The notes under the pieces were generated by a model that had not been told where the DNA came from, made no database searches, and saw only the letters and a list, made by a program, of their open reading frames with translations. 64,000 bases of DNA, taken from positions 242,920 to 306,919 of the forward strand of contig CAJTCG010000003.1 of assembly GCA_910574635.1 (NCBI GenBank). The letters are read 5' to 3'. Within the stretch, counting starts at the first letter, position 1; every line of letters begins with the position of its first letter. This DNA is from Oscillospiraceae bacterium. Its GTDB lineage: Bacteria; Bacillota; Clostridia; Oscillospirales; Oscillospiraceae. The position numbers and the translations under genes are program-made. Below, piece after piece: positions 52,082 through 60,599 of the stretch.

Positions 52082-52791
52082 TCCGCAGCCTCCTTAAAGC
52101 GCTTCCCATAGGGGGAGGCCAGATATTCCGCCGGAGTCCCCAGGAAGGACCCGCCATGCCCGATGTGGAGCACGGCCCCCGCGTCCCGGAGGGCGGGGCG
52201 GAGGTCGTGGGTGACCATGACCACAGCCATGCCCTCCTTCTTATTTAAATAATTCAGCGTCTTGTAAAGGTCCTGGGCGGCGGCGGGGTCCAGGCCGGTG
52301 ACGGGCTCGTCCAGGATGAGCAGGCGGCTTGCGGCGCAGAGGGCCCGGGCCAGGAGGACCCGCTGCTGCTGGCCCCCGGAGAGGTCCCGGTAGCTCTTGG
52401 CCCGAAGCTCCAGAACCCCCAGCTTCCCCATGTTCATCAGCGCCCGGGACCGCTGGGCGGCGGTGTAGAAAAACCGCAGCCCCTTCTGGTTCAGGCAGCC
52501 GGAGAGGACCACCTCCTCCACCGTGGCGGGGAAGTCCCGCTGGGCCCTGGTCTGCTGGGGGAGGTAGCCCACGGCCCCCCGCTCCAGCTCCGCCGCCCGT
52601 TCGATGGTCCCGGAGAGGGGCGGCAGAAGCCCCAGAAGCCCCCGGAGCAGGGTGGACTTCCCGGAGCCGTTGTCCCCCACCAAGCAGAGGTAGTCCCCGC
52701 TCCGAACCCGGAGATTCAGATGGCTCAGGACGCTCTGCCCCTCATAGCCCAGGGACAGGTCCCGGCAGACAATCAGATCGGTTTGCTCCAT
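52078..52791 (-). CDS. znuC: Metal (zinc/manganese) ABC transporter ATP-binding protein
   Basis: A 237-residue ABC ATPase of the metal-uptake type. Walker A GDNGSGKST, signature LSGGQQQRVLLARALCAAS and Walker B LLILDEPVTGLDP are clear. It powers the permease encoded by the overlapping gene. TTGGAGGC precedes the ATG. No Zur-like palindrome is convincingly seen at the promoter. Confidence 0.92.
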   Translation of the reverse strand: MEQTDLIVCRDLSLGYEGQSVLSHLNLRVRSGDYLCLVGDNGSGKSTLLRGLLGLLPPLSGTIERAAELERGAVGYLPQQTRAQRDFPATVEEVVLSGCLNQKGLRFFYTAAQRSRALMNMGKLGVLELRAKSYRDLSGGQQQRVLLARALCAASRLLILDEPVTGLDPAAAQDLYKTLNYLNKKEGMAVVMVTHDLRPALRDAGAVLHIGHGGSFLGTPAEYLASPYGKRFKEAAE

Positions 52792-52830
52792 GTGTTGCCT
52801 CCAAGCTCGTACTTGTCAATTGCCGCCATT

Positions 52831-53346
52831 TTACAGCGGGGGCGGGGGGAAGTCAAGGGGCTCCGCTTCCCGCGCCTGAAAACCCTCCGGCAGCTCCATT
52901 TCATGTTCCATCCCCACGAAGCCGTATTTCTCATACAGGGGACGGCCCATGGCGGTGGCCTCCAGAGAGACCGCTGTGACGCCCCTGCTTCCGGCCTCCT
53001 GGACCAGCAGGCTCAGGGTTTTGCGCGCGATGCCCCTTCGCCTGTATTCGGGACGCGTGTACATATTCATAATGTAGGCCCTCTGCCCGCTGGGATTGTG
53101 GTAGGTGGGCATGATCCGAAAAAAGCTGACGCCGCCCGCGCCCGCCAAACGATCTCCCTCCAGTACCAGATACGCGGTGTGCGTGCCCTCCGGGAGCGCC
53201 GTTTGATAGTAGCGGCGGGTCTGCTTTCGCACCTCGTCCATGTCCGTGCCCTCCGGCAGTCCGTTGGCCGCCAGCAGCACCTCGATTCTTGTCTCCGTCA
53301 AGAGTTCCAGGTCGTCCAGGGACGCCTTTTTAAAAGTCAAGTTCAT
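52831..53346 (-). CDS. GNAT-family N-acetyltransferase
   Basis: A 171-residue GNAT protein. The acetyl-CoA motif is YTRPEYRRRGIARKTLSLLV (about residues 96-115) followed by SLEATAMGRPLYEKYGFVG. It resembles acetyltransferases with an IMNMYTRPEYRRRGIA core (RimI-like relatives). It stands upstream of znuCB on the same strand with only about 40 bp between; co-transcription with the transporter is possible. Substrate unknown. Confidence 0.85.
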   Translation of the reverse strand: MNLTFKKASLDDLELLTETRIEVLLAANGLPEGTDMDEVRKQTRRYYQTALPEGTHTAYLVLEGDRLAGAGGVSFFRIMPTYHNPSGQRAYIMNMYTRPEYRRRGIARKTLSLLVQEAGSRGVTAVSLEATAMGRPLYEKYGFVGMEHEMELPEGFQAREAEPLDFPPPPL

Positions 53347-53431
53347 GTCCTGTCCTCCGGTCCCGATGAATGGCTCTGATTATACCGCCTCCTCGCCGGT
53401 GCGTCAATGGGGCCCGGGCGCGTTTCCTTTC

Positions 53432-53460
53432 TTGCATCGCCGGGGGCCTTGTGATAAAAT
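53432..53460 (+). promoter_or_regulatory. Promoter of recQ
   Basis: TTGCAT and TAAAAT spaced 17 bp, with a TG extended -10 element (TGTGATAAAAT). The start point would be near 53467, just before an AAGGAGG site at 53470. Confidence 0.65.
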
Positions 53461-53512
53461 CAAAAGAATAAGGAGGCGGCCCCCTCGGCGGTGCCTGGAC
53501 CGTCTTCTGGAC

Positions 53513-53629
53513 ATGCAGGAGAAGATCGAGGCGGAGGGAGCGGTCCGGGGGACCATCCGCCGCTTTCTCATAGCCGCGCAGAAAGAATCCCGACAGGAGG
53601 CCGTCCCATGGACAAGCAGATCCTTTTAA
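53513..53629 (+). CDS. Candidate small ORF overlapping the recQ start
   Basis: A frame (at least 38 codons from ATG 53513, further upstream if a non-ATG start is used) encodes a helical basic peptide, MQEKIEAEGAVRGTIRRFLI..., with host-like GC at third codon positions, and ends 22 bases inside recQ. An AAGGAGG site at 53470-53476 precedes it but has no ATG at the right distance. Coupled translation with recQ would be the usual reason. Evidence is thin. Confidence 0.35.
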   Translation: MQEKIEAEGAVRGTIRRFLIAAQKESRQEAVPWTSRSF

Positions 53630-55452
53630 AGCAGTACTTTGGACACAGCGGCTTCCGCTCCGGCCAGGAGCCTTTGGTGGACGCCCTGCTCTCGGGCCGG
53701 GACGCCCTGGGCGTCATGCCCACCGGGGCGGGGAAATCCGTCTGCTACCAGCTTCCCGCCCTGCTGCTGCCGGGGCTGACCCTGGTGATCTCCCCCCTCA
53801 TCTCGCTGATGAAGGACCAGGTGGCCGCCCTGGCCCAGGCGGGCATCCCCGCCGCGTACATCAACTCGTCTCTGGACGCGGAGGAGTACCGGGAGGTCTA
53901 TCGCCGGGTCCGCCGGGGGGACTGCAAGCTCTTATACGTTGCCCCGGAACGGCTCCAGGCCGAGGGCTTCCGCCGCCTGCTGGGGGAGCTGCCCGTCTCC
54001 CTGGTGGCGGTGGACGAGGCCCACTGCGTCTCCCAGTGGGGCCAGGACTTCCGGCCCAGCTATCTGGAAATCGCGGAGCTGGTGCGCGCCCTGCCCGTCC
54101 GGCCTCCCGTGGGGGCGTTCACCGCCACGGCCACGGCGGCGGTGCGGCGGGACATCGAAACCCTGCTGGAGCTCCGGGACCCCCTGCGCGTCACCACCGG
54201 CTTTGACCGGCCAAACCTCTTTTTTGAGGTGGTCCGGCCCAGGGACAAGGACCTCTGGCTCAGCCGCTTTTTGGCGGAGCGGCCGGAGCAAAGCGGCATC
54301 GTCTACTGCGCCACCCGGAAGGCGGTGGACGCGGTTACCGCCGCCTTGCTGGCCCAGGGCGTCCCCGCCGCCCGGTATCACGCCGGAATGGAGGACGGCG
54401 AGCGCCGCCGGAGCCAGGAGGGCTTTGTTTACGACCAGGCCCGGGTCATGGTGGCCACCAACGCCTTCGGCATGGGCATCGACAAATCCAACGTCAGCTT
54501 TGTGGTCCACTACAACATGCCCAAGGACCTGGAAAGCTACTACCAGGAGGCGGGCCGGGCAGGGCGCGACGGCAGTCCCGCCCGCTGCGTTCTGCTTTAC
54601 GCCCCCGGGGACGTGCAGACCGCCAAGTACCTCATCACCCACTCCCAGGAGGCCCAGGAGGGGGACCCGGAGCGCCTCCGCCGGGATCTCATCCGCCTGG
54701 ACCGGATGGTGCGCTACTGCAAGACCACCGGCTGCCTCCGGGCGGATTTGCTGGACTACTTCGGGGAAATCCACAGCGGAAACTGCGGGAACTGCGGAAG
54801 CTGCGCCGGGGATTTCGTGGAGCGGGACATCACCGTGGAGGCCCAGAAGATCCTCTCCGCCGTGGCCCGGGTGGAAAAGCGCTGCGCCTACGGCTTGGGG
54901 GCCGCCGCCATCATCAAGCTCCTCCGGGGCAGCCGGGACCGGCGGACCCTCCAGCTGGGTTTGGACCGGCTTCCCACCCACGGAGCCCTGAAGGGCGTGG
55001 ACCAGGAGCGGGTCCAGCGGTACATCGACCACCTGATGGAGGAGGGCTATCTCCGCGCCGACGGGGAGGAGTACCCCGTCCTCCGGCTGACGGCCCGGGC
55101 GGGGGACGTGCTCTTCCGGGGGCAGCGGGTCCTTCTCCGGGAGCGGGCGGCGAAGTCGCCGCCTCCCCAGGCCGGCCCGGCGCCCGGCCCGTCTTCCGGG
55201 TCCGCGCCCCAGGAGGCGGACGGCAGCCTGCTGGCGGCGCTGAAGGCCCTTCGCTCCCGTCTGGCCCAGGAGGCGGGGGTCCCCGCTTATATCGTCTTCT
55301 CCAACGCCGCCCTGGCGGATATGGCGGCGCTCCGCCCCCTGGACATGGAGGAGTTTTTGAAGGTTTCCGGCGTGGGACGGGTCAAGGCGGAGCGCTATGG
55401 CGAGGATTTTCTGAGGGCCATCCGGGATTGGAGGGCCGGAGTGAGAGAATAA
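53608..55452 (+). CDS. recQ: ATP-dependent DNA helicase RecQ
   Basis: A 614-residue 3'-5' helicase for recombination and fork repair. Domains in order: helicase core with Walker A MPTGAGKSVCYQLP (about 37-50), DEAH box VDEAHCVSQWGQDFRPSY, and the arginine motif YYQEAGRAGRDG; zinc-binding RQC part (CRADLLDYFGE and CGNCGSC), winged helix, and C-terminal HRDC domain from about 535 (LLAALKALRSRLAQEAGVPA). AGGAGG lies seven bases upstream of ATG 53608. The N-terminal extension to 53491 is rejected. Confidence 0.95.
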   Translation: MDKQILLKQYFGHSGFRSGQEPLVDALLSGRDALGVMPTGAGKSVCYQLPALLLPGLTLVISPLISLMKDQVAALAQAGIPAAYINSSLDAEEYREVYRRVRRGDCKLLYVAPERLQAEGFRRLLGELPVSLVAVDEAHCVSQWGQDFRPSYLEIAELVRALPVRPPVGAFTATATAAVRRDIETLLELRDPLRVTTGFDRPNLFFEVVRPRDKDLWLSRFLAERPEQSGIVYCATRKAVDAVTAALLAQGVPAARYHAGMEDGERRRSQEGFVYDQARVMVATNAFGMGIDKSNVSFVVHYNMPKDLESYYQEAGRAGRDGSPARCVLLYAPGDVQTAKYLITHSQEAQEGDPERLRRDLIRLDRMVRYCKTTGCLRADLLDYFGEIHSGNCGNCGSCAGDFVERDITVEAQKILSAVARVEKRCAYGLGAAAIIKLLRGSRDRRTLQLGLDRLPTHGALKGVDQERVQRYIDHLMEEGYLRADGEEYPVLRLTARAGDVLFRGQRVLLRERAAKSPPPQAGPAPGPSSGSAPQEADGSLLAALKALRSRLAQEAGVPAYIVFSNAALADMAALRPLDMEEFLKVSGVGRVKAERYGEDFLRAIRDWRAGVRE

Positions 55453-55581
55453 TTCCTCTCCTTAAGAAACCGTCCGTCGAAAAGTTGGGTATCTTTGGAA
55501 ATTGCTGTTTTTTACCTTAGATACTATTCACAAAAATGCCTGCTCATTTTTTCAATAGTGTATAAATATGGTATACTCTTC

Positions 55582-55611
55582 TTGACTGGCGGAGGATGCC
55601 TGTGCTAAAAT
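55582..55611 (+). promoter_or_regulatory. Promoter of the sugar/inositol ABC operon
   Basis: TTGACT and TAAAAT with an 18-bp spacer. A second -10-like TATACT at 55572 could work with a weak TTTTCA -35 box. The leader is about 150 nt long. Confidence 0.55.
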
Positions 55612-55662
55612 ACGGACGTATTTGCTGGAGACATGACGGCCGCTTCTTCAAGGGGACTTTGG

Positions 55663-55703
55663 AAAGGGAGTACTCCCTTTCCCCGCGCTTTGTAAGCGCG
55701 GGG
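55663..55703 (+). promoter_or_regulatory. Two adjacent hairpins in the leader
   Basis: An 18-bp palindrome (AAAGGGAGT/ACTCCCTTT, 55663-55680) is followed directly by a perfect 10-bp hairpin (CCCCGCGCTT-TGT-AAGCGCGGGG, 55681-55703). They precede the binding-protein start by 67 bp. They may modulate mRNA stability or be a binding site. The rest of 55453-55769 shows no gene. Confidence 0.55.
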
Positions 55704-55769
55704 AGTTAGGAGCTTTTGAGGAGGCGCCCCACGTTTCCGGGAAACTATTTGAAAAGGAGAAAAGAAGTT

Positions 55770-56825
55770 ATGAAGAAGTTCCTTGCACTGCTCCTCACCC
55801 TTGCCATGGCCCTGTCTCTGGCCGCCTGCGGCGGCAGCGGCGGCGGCAATGACGGCGGCTCCTCCGCCCCCGCGGACGGCGAACAGCAGCAGGCCGAGCC
55901 CGCCGACTCCGGTTCCTCCGACGGCGGCGACGAGAGCTACAACATCTCCGTTATCCTGAAGACCACCGCCTCCGAGTACTGGGGCTATGTGGTGGCCGGA
56001 GCCAACGCCTATCAGAAAGACCATCCCAATGTGACCGTCACGGTCAAGGGAGCTACCTCCGAAACCGCCTATGACGAGCAGCTGAACATGATCGAAACCG
56101 ACATGAACAACGGCGACATCGACGGCTATGTCATCGCCCCCCTGCAGGCGGACATGGTGGCCAACATGATTGCCGGTCAAACCAAGCCCATCGTGGCGGT
56201 GGATACCGACATCGACGCCCCCGAGGTCCTCTCCTTCGTGGGCACCGGCAACGAGGCCGCGGGCAAGCTGGGCGGCGAAGCCGCCGCGAAGCTGGCCAAG
56301 GAGCGCGGCTGGGAAGAGATCAAGTGCATTGAGATCGCGGGCGTTCAGGGCGACTCCACCAACGAGGCCCGTATGGCGGGCTACAAGGCCGGCATCGAGG
56401 CCGCCGGCGGAACCTTCCTCTCCGACGAGACCCAGTATGCCAACGCCGTGGCCGACCAGGCCGTGACCTGCATGGAAGCCATCATCCAGAACCACCCCGA
56501 GGGAATCGCGGTCATCTGCGCCAACAATGACGACATGGCCATGGCCGCCGCCCGTGCCGCCGCCGCCTCCGGAAACGAAAACTACAAGAACACCGTCTTC
56601 CTGGGCTTCGACGGCATCCAGTCCGCCTGCAACTCCATCCTGGCCGGTGAAGAGACCATGTCCGTCTGCCAGGAGGGCTACAGCATGGGCTACAACTCCG
56701 TTGACGCCGTGGTCCGCGCCCTCCAGGGCGAGCAGCTGGACGAGTTCATCGACGCCGGCGCCAGCATCGTCGATCCCTCCAACGCCCAGGCCCGTCTGGA
56801 GCAGCTCCAGGGCTACCTGGCCTAA
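55770..56825 (+). CDS. Sugar-type ABC transporter substrate-binding lipoprotein
   Basis: A 351-residue lipoprotein of the ribose/galactose/inositol-binding group. Signal MKKFLALLLTLAMALSLAAC with lipidated Cys20, then a Gly/Ser/Asp linker and a type I binding fold (YNISVILKTTASEYWGYVVA, IAVICANNDDMAMAAARAAA). The fold and operon (RbsA-like, RbsC-like, inositol dehydrogenase-like) point to a cyclic polyol or monosaccharide; myo-inositol is the best guess. AAAGGAGAAAAGAAGTT precedes the ATG. Confidence 0.9.
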   Translation: MKKFLALLLTLAMALSLAACGGSGGGNDGGSSAPADGEQQQAEPADSGSSDGGDESYNISVILKTTASEYWGYVVAGANAYQKDHPNVTVTVKGATSETAYDEQLNMIETDMNNGDIDGYVIAPLQADMVANMIAGQTKPIVAVDTDIDAPEVLSFVGTGNEAAGKLGGEAAAKLAKERGWEEIKCIEIAGVQGDSTNEARMAGYKAGIEAAGGTFLSDETQYANAVADQAVTCMEAIIQNHPEGIAVICANNDDMAMAAARAAAASGNENYKNTVFLGFDGIQSACNSILAGEETMSVCQEGYSMGYNSVDAVVRALQGEQLDEFIDAGASIVDPSNAQARLEQLQGYLA

Positions 56826-56860
56826 TAAGCAAAGCCGTACATCCCTTTTGAAGTGAGCGG

Positions 56861-56903
56861 AAGGGGCCCCGTTCCGGCTCCGCCGGAGCGGGGCCCCTTT
56901 TCT
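56861..56903 (+). terminator. Internal hairpin/terminator after the binding protein
   Basis: AAGGGGCCCCG and CGGGGCCCCTT arms with a nested TCCGG/CCGGA stem, then TTTTCTC. It probably leads to high binding-protein levels and partial read-through into the ATPase. Confidence 0.85.
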
Positions 56904-56979
56904 CTTCCTCCTGTAACATATTTCCAGAACCGGTGTGTTGCGAAACCACGGATTTCCAAGAGAATGAGGTGATGATTAG

Positions 56980-58482
56980 GTGGGCGAATACGTAGTTGAG
57001 CTGAGAAACGTAACCAAACGATTCCCCGGCGTTGTGGCCCTGCACAACATGCAGCTGGCCGTGAAGCCGGGCGAGATCCACGGACTGATCGGAGAGAACG
57101 GCGCGGGCAAATCCACGCTGATTAAGGTTCTCACCGGCGTCCACATGGCGGACGAGGGCGAGATCTATGTCCACGGAGAGCGGAAGATCTTCAAAAACCC
57201 CAATGAGTCCGCCGCCGCGGGCATTGCCTGCGTGTACCAGGAGCTGAACATTGAAAAGCTCCTCAGCGTCACGGACAATATCTTTATCAACAAATGGACC
57301 AAGAAGGGCTTCCTCCTGGACTATGAGGGCATGCACAAAAAGGCCGCCGAGGTCATGCAGTCCCTGGGCCAGGACATCGATCCCCGGAAGGCTGCGGGCA
57401 CCTTCGGCATGGGCGTCCAGCAGATGATCGAAATCGCCAAGGCCGTCCTGATTGACGCCAAAATGATTATCATGGACGAGCCCACGTCCTCCCTGGGCGA
57501 AAAAGAGGTCAAGCAGCTGATGCAGACCTGCCGGGAGCTGAAGGCCCGGGGCGTGGGAATCCTCTTCGTCTCCCACAAGCTGGAGGAGCTCTTCGAGCTC
57601 TGCGACCGGGTGACGGTCATCCGGGACGGCGAGTTCATCGAGACCCGGGACATTGCCGGCTGGAACAACGACTCCCTCATCACCGCCATGGTGGGCCGGA
57701 CCCTGGAGAACCAGTTCCCCAAGGAGTTCGGCACCAAGGGCGAGTGCATGCTGAAAATTGAGAACCTCTCCATTGGCGGCGTGCTGAAAAACGTCAGCCT
57801 GGAGGCCTATGGCGGCCAGATCCTGGGCATGAGCGGCCTGGTGGGCGCGGGCCGCACGGAAACCGTCCGGGCCGTCTTCGGCGCGGACCCCATCGACGGC
57901 GGCAAAATCTACATCAAGGGAAAAGAAGTCAACGTCAAAAGCCCCAAACAGGCCATCGCCGAGGGCATCGCCCTCTTGACCGAGGACCGGAAGGGCCAGG
58001 GCCTGGTGCTCCAGGAGTCCATTCGCACGAACCTGGTGCTGGCCAGTTTGAAGCGGCATACCACGGGCTTGTTCCTGGACGAAAAGCGCATCCAGGAGTC
58101 CGGCGAGGGGCACATCCGGACCCTGCGGATCAAGACCCCTTCCATCGACGAGATCGTGGGCCAGCTCTCCGGCGGCAACCAGCAGAAGGTGGTCATCGGA
58201 AAATGGCTCAACAGTGAGGCGGACATCTACATCTTCGACGAGCCCACCCGGGGCATCGACGTGGGCGCGAAGGTCGAGGTTTACAATGTTATGAACAGCC
58301 TGGTAAAGGCGGGAAAATGCGTCATCATGATCTCCTCCGAAATGCCGGAGATCCTGGGCATGAGCGACCGGGTGGTCGTCATGCGGGGCGGCCGGGTCAT
58401 GGCCACCGTGGACCGTGACAGCAAGCATTTCAACCAGGAGGACATCATGAAAGCGGCTTGGGGAGGTAGTTTAGATGACTAA
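56980..58482 (+). CDS. Sugar ABC transporter ATPase (RbsA/MglA type, two ABC domains)
   Basis: A 500-residue ATPase with duplicated ABC halves. First half: Walker A GENGAGKST, Walker B IIMDEPTSSLG, with the signature MGVQQMIEIAKA. Second half: VGAGRTE (degenerate Walker A), LSGGNQQKVVIGKWLNS and FDEPTRGIDVGAK. This is the ribose/xylose/galactose class. GTG at 56980 is the start, with GAGGTGA about nine bases upstream. It overlaps the permease gene by eight bases. Confidence 0.92.
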   Translation: MGEYVVELRNVTKRFPGVVALHNMQLAVKPGEIHGLIGENGAGKSTLIKVLTGVHMADEGEIYVHGERKIFKNPNESAAAGIACVYQELNIEKLLSVTDNIFINKWTKKGFLLDYEGMHKKAAEVMQSLGQDIDPRKAAGTFGMGVQQMIEIAKAVLIDAKMIIMDEPTSSLGEKEVKQLMQTCRELKARGVGILFVSHKLEELFELCDRVTVIRDGEFIETRDIAGWNNDSLITAMVGRTLENQFPKEFGTKGECMLKIENLSIGGVLKNVSLEAYGGQILGMSGLVGAGRTETVRAVFGADPIDGGKIYIKGKEVNVKSPKQAIAEGIALLTEDRKGQGLVLQESIRTNLVLASLKRHTTGLFLDEKRIQESGEGHIRTLRIKTPSIDEIVGQLSGGNQQKVVIGKWLNSEADIYIFDEPTRGIDVGAKVEVYNVMNSLVKAGKCVIMISSEMPEILGMSDRVVVMRGGRVMATVDRDSKHFNQEDIMKAAWGGSLDD

Positions 58483-59488
58483 GAAAAAGAGCGGGTCCGG
58501 GTTCCAAATGGGAACCCTGCTGGCCCTGGTAATCATGTGCGTGGTTTTGTCAGTTGCAAACTCCAACTTCTACAGCTACAGCAACCTCATGGGCATCCTG
58601 AAGCAGACGGCCTTCAACGCCTTCCTGGCGACCGGCATGCTGCTGTGCCTCATCACGGCGGGCATCGACCTGTCCGTAGGCGCCAACGCCGTGTTCTGCG
58701 CCTGCGTCATGGGCGCCATGAACAAGGCGGAGATTCAAAGCGGCGTTTTGATGATGATCGTAGCCATCGTGGCCGGCGGCCTGGTGGGCTTCATCAACGG
58801 CACCCTGCTGACCCGCCTGCACCTGCCTCATCCCTTCGTGTCCACCCTGGGCATGAAGAACGTCCTCTGGGGCCTGGCCCTGCTGGTCACCGGCAGCCAG
58901 ATGGTCAACAACTTCCCCGAGTCCGTCCAGTTCCTGGGCAAGGCCACCATCGGCGGCTTCCCTGTCAGCTTCATGGTGGTTATCGTCCTCTACGTTATCA
59001 TGCACCTCTTCCTCAGCCGCACGGCTCTGGGCCGGTCCATCTACTGCGCCGGCGGCAACATGGAGGCCACCCGGCTCTCCGGCATCAACACGGCCAACGT
59101 GCTGACCTTCTGCTACACCATGTCCGGCATCATGGCGGCCCTGGGCGGCATCGTCTCCATCGGCCGGTCCGGCATCTGCAACGGCGCCAACGCCAACCAG
59201 CCCTATGATACGGACGCCATCGCGGCCTGCATCATCGGCGGAGCCTCCTTCACCGGAGGCAAGGGCACCATGGTGGGCACCATGCTGGGCGCCCTGATCA
59301 TCGCGGTTTTGCGCAACGGCTTTACCATGCTGTCTATTGACTCCGCGGGCCAGAACATCGTCCTGGGCCTGGTCATCATCCTGGCCGTCTTCATGGACGT
59401 GGTCCGGGCCGGCGTGGAGGCCAAGAACCGCCGCATGGCCGCCGCCGCCAAGCAGGAGGCCGAGGAGAAAGAGAAGGTCGCGAAATAA
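58475..59488 (+). CDS. Sugar ABC transporter permease (RbsC type)
   Basis: A 337-residue RbsC-like permease with 8-10 membrane helices. The conserved loop TAGIDLSVGANAVFCACVMG near residue 60 and AGGNMEATRLSGINT near residue 195 are typical. It forms the channel with the RbsA-like ATPase. The stop overlaps the dehydrogenase ATG by one base (TAATG). Confidence 0.92.
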   Translation: MTKKKSGSGFQMGTLLALVIMCVVLSVANSNFYSYSNLMGILKQTAFNAFLATGMLLCLITAGIDLSVGANAVFCACVMGAMNKAEIQSGVLMMIVAIVAGGLVGFINGTLLTRLHLPHPFVSTLGMKNVLWGLALLVTGSQMVNNFPESVQFLGKATIGGFPVSFMVVIVLYVIMHLFLSRTALGRSIYCAGGNMEATRLSGINTANVLTFCYTMSGIMAALGGIVSIGRSGICNGANANQPYDTDAIAACIIGGASFTGGKGTMVGTMLGALIIAVLRNGFTMLSIDSAGQNIVLGLVIILAVFMDVVRAGVEAKNRRMAAAAKQEAEEKEKVAK

Positions 59489-60504
59489 TGAACAAAGTAA
59501 AAGTCGGCGTTGTGGGTCTGGGCCGTTTGGGCAAGGTCCACGCCCAGAACCTCCGCTATAAAATTCCCGGCGCGGAGCTGACGGCGGCCTGTTCCATCGT
59601 CCCCGCCGAGCTGGAGTACGCCAAAAACGAGCTGGGCGTCACCGACGTCTACACGGACTACAAGGAGATGCTGGCGAAAGCCGACATCGACGCGGTGGTC
59701 ATCGTCACCACCTCCAGTGAGCACTGCTGGCAAATTGAGGCCGCCCTGGACGCGGGGAAGCACGTCTTCTCCGAGAAGCCCCTGGGCGTGGACGTGGCCC
59801 AGTGCAAGCAGGCGGAGGCCGCCGTGGAGCGCCACCCGGAGCTCACCTTCATGCTGGGCTTCATGCGCCGCTACGACAAGTCCTATTCCTACGCCAAACA
59901 GAAGATCGAGGAGGGAGCCATCGGCACCCCCTATCTGGTGAAGGCCACGGGCATTGATCCGGAGGCGTTCGTGGAGGGAGCCATCCGGTTCGCCAAGAAC
60001 TCCGGCGGCATCTTCCTGGATATGGCCATTCACGACATCGACCTCATGCGCTGGTTCCTGGGCTGCGAGGCAACCGAGGTCTACGCCATGGGCGCCACCT
60101 TCAAGCACCCGGAGTTCAAGGAAGCCGGGGACGACGAGACCGGCGTTGCCGTCTACAAATTCGAAAACGGCGCCATGGGCATGATCCATGTGGGCCGGAC
60201 GGCCCCTTACGGCTACCATGTGGAAACCGAGATCGTGGGCACCGAAGGGTCTATCCGCATCTCCGCCGTCCCGGAGAAGAACCAGGCCCGGCTGTACAAC
60301 ACCAACGGCGTGTGCGCCGAGTGCGTGGGCTCCTTCCCGGAGCGGTTTGAGGAGGCCTATCTCATCGAGGTCCAGGAGTTTGTGGACTGCGTGCTTCAGG
60401 GGAAGACCCCCGGGGTCAGCGTCTACGACGGGACCAAGTCCACCGCCATCGGCTACGCCACCACGGAAGCGTGGAGAACGGGCAAGGCCGTGAAGCTGAA
60501 CTGA
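59488..60504 (+). CDS. Gfo/Idh/MocA oxidoreductase, probable inositol 2-dehydrogenase
   Basis: A 338-residue NAD(P)-dependent oxidoreductase. The Rossmann start is KVGVVGLGRLGKVHAQNL, the EKP motif is SEKPLGVDVAQCK, and the catalytic block is GGIFLDMAIHDIDLMRWFLG. Fold members oxidise cyclic polyols or sugars. Similarity to IolG is by pattern. Together with the upstream importer it suggests uptake and first oxidation of inositol. The mobile element 2 begins within about 70 bp of the stop, so further operon genes may be cut off. Confidence 0.85.
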   Translation: MNKVKVGVVGLGRLGKVHAQNLRYKIPGAELTAACSIVPAELEYAKNELGVTDVYTDYKEMLAKADIDAVVIVTTSSEHCWQIEAALDAGKHVFSEKPLGVDVAQCKQAEAAVERHPELTFMLGFMRRYDKSYSYAKQKIEEGAIGTPYLVKATGIDPEAFVEGAIRFAKNSGGIFLDMAIHDIDLMRWFLGCEATEVYAMGATFKHPEFKEAGDDETGVAVYKFENGAMGMIHVGRTAPYGYHVETEIVGTEGSIRISAVPEKNQARLYNTNGVCAECVGSFPERFEEAYLIEVQEFVDCVLQGKTPGVSVYDGTKSTAIGYATTEAWRTGKAVKLN

Positions 60505-60576
60505 GCAGGCCGGGTGATCGAAAAAAGCCCCGCTGTCGAAAGCTTAATAGTGACATGTAACTATTGCCGCAGAGGG

Positions 60577-60599
60577 CGGCGTGACCGAGTGTCACGCCG
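60577..60599. terminator. Hairpin containing the stop codon of the chimeric recombinase
   Basis: CGGCGTGAC/GTCACGCCG with loop CGAGT, followed by TCTTTCT. It matches the hairpin at 4882-4905 in position and pattern with compensating base changes. The minus-strand stop codon (60592-60594) is in the stem. Confidence 0.7.

Noticed and set aside
53491..53607. N-terminal extension of RecQ from GTG 53491
   Set aside because: Gly/Pro/Ser-rich and unlike RecQ; the ATG at 53608 has a proper AGGAGG at seven bases.
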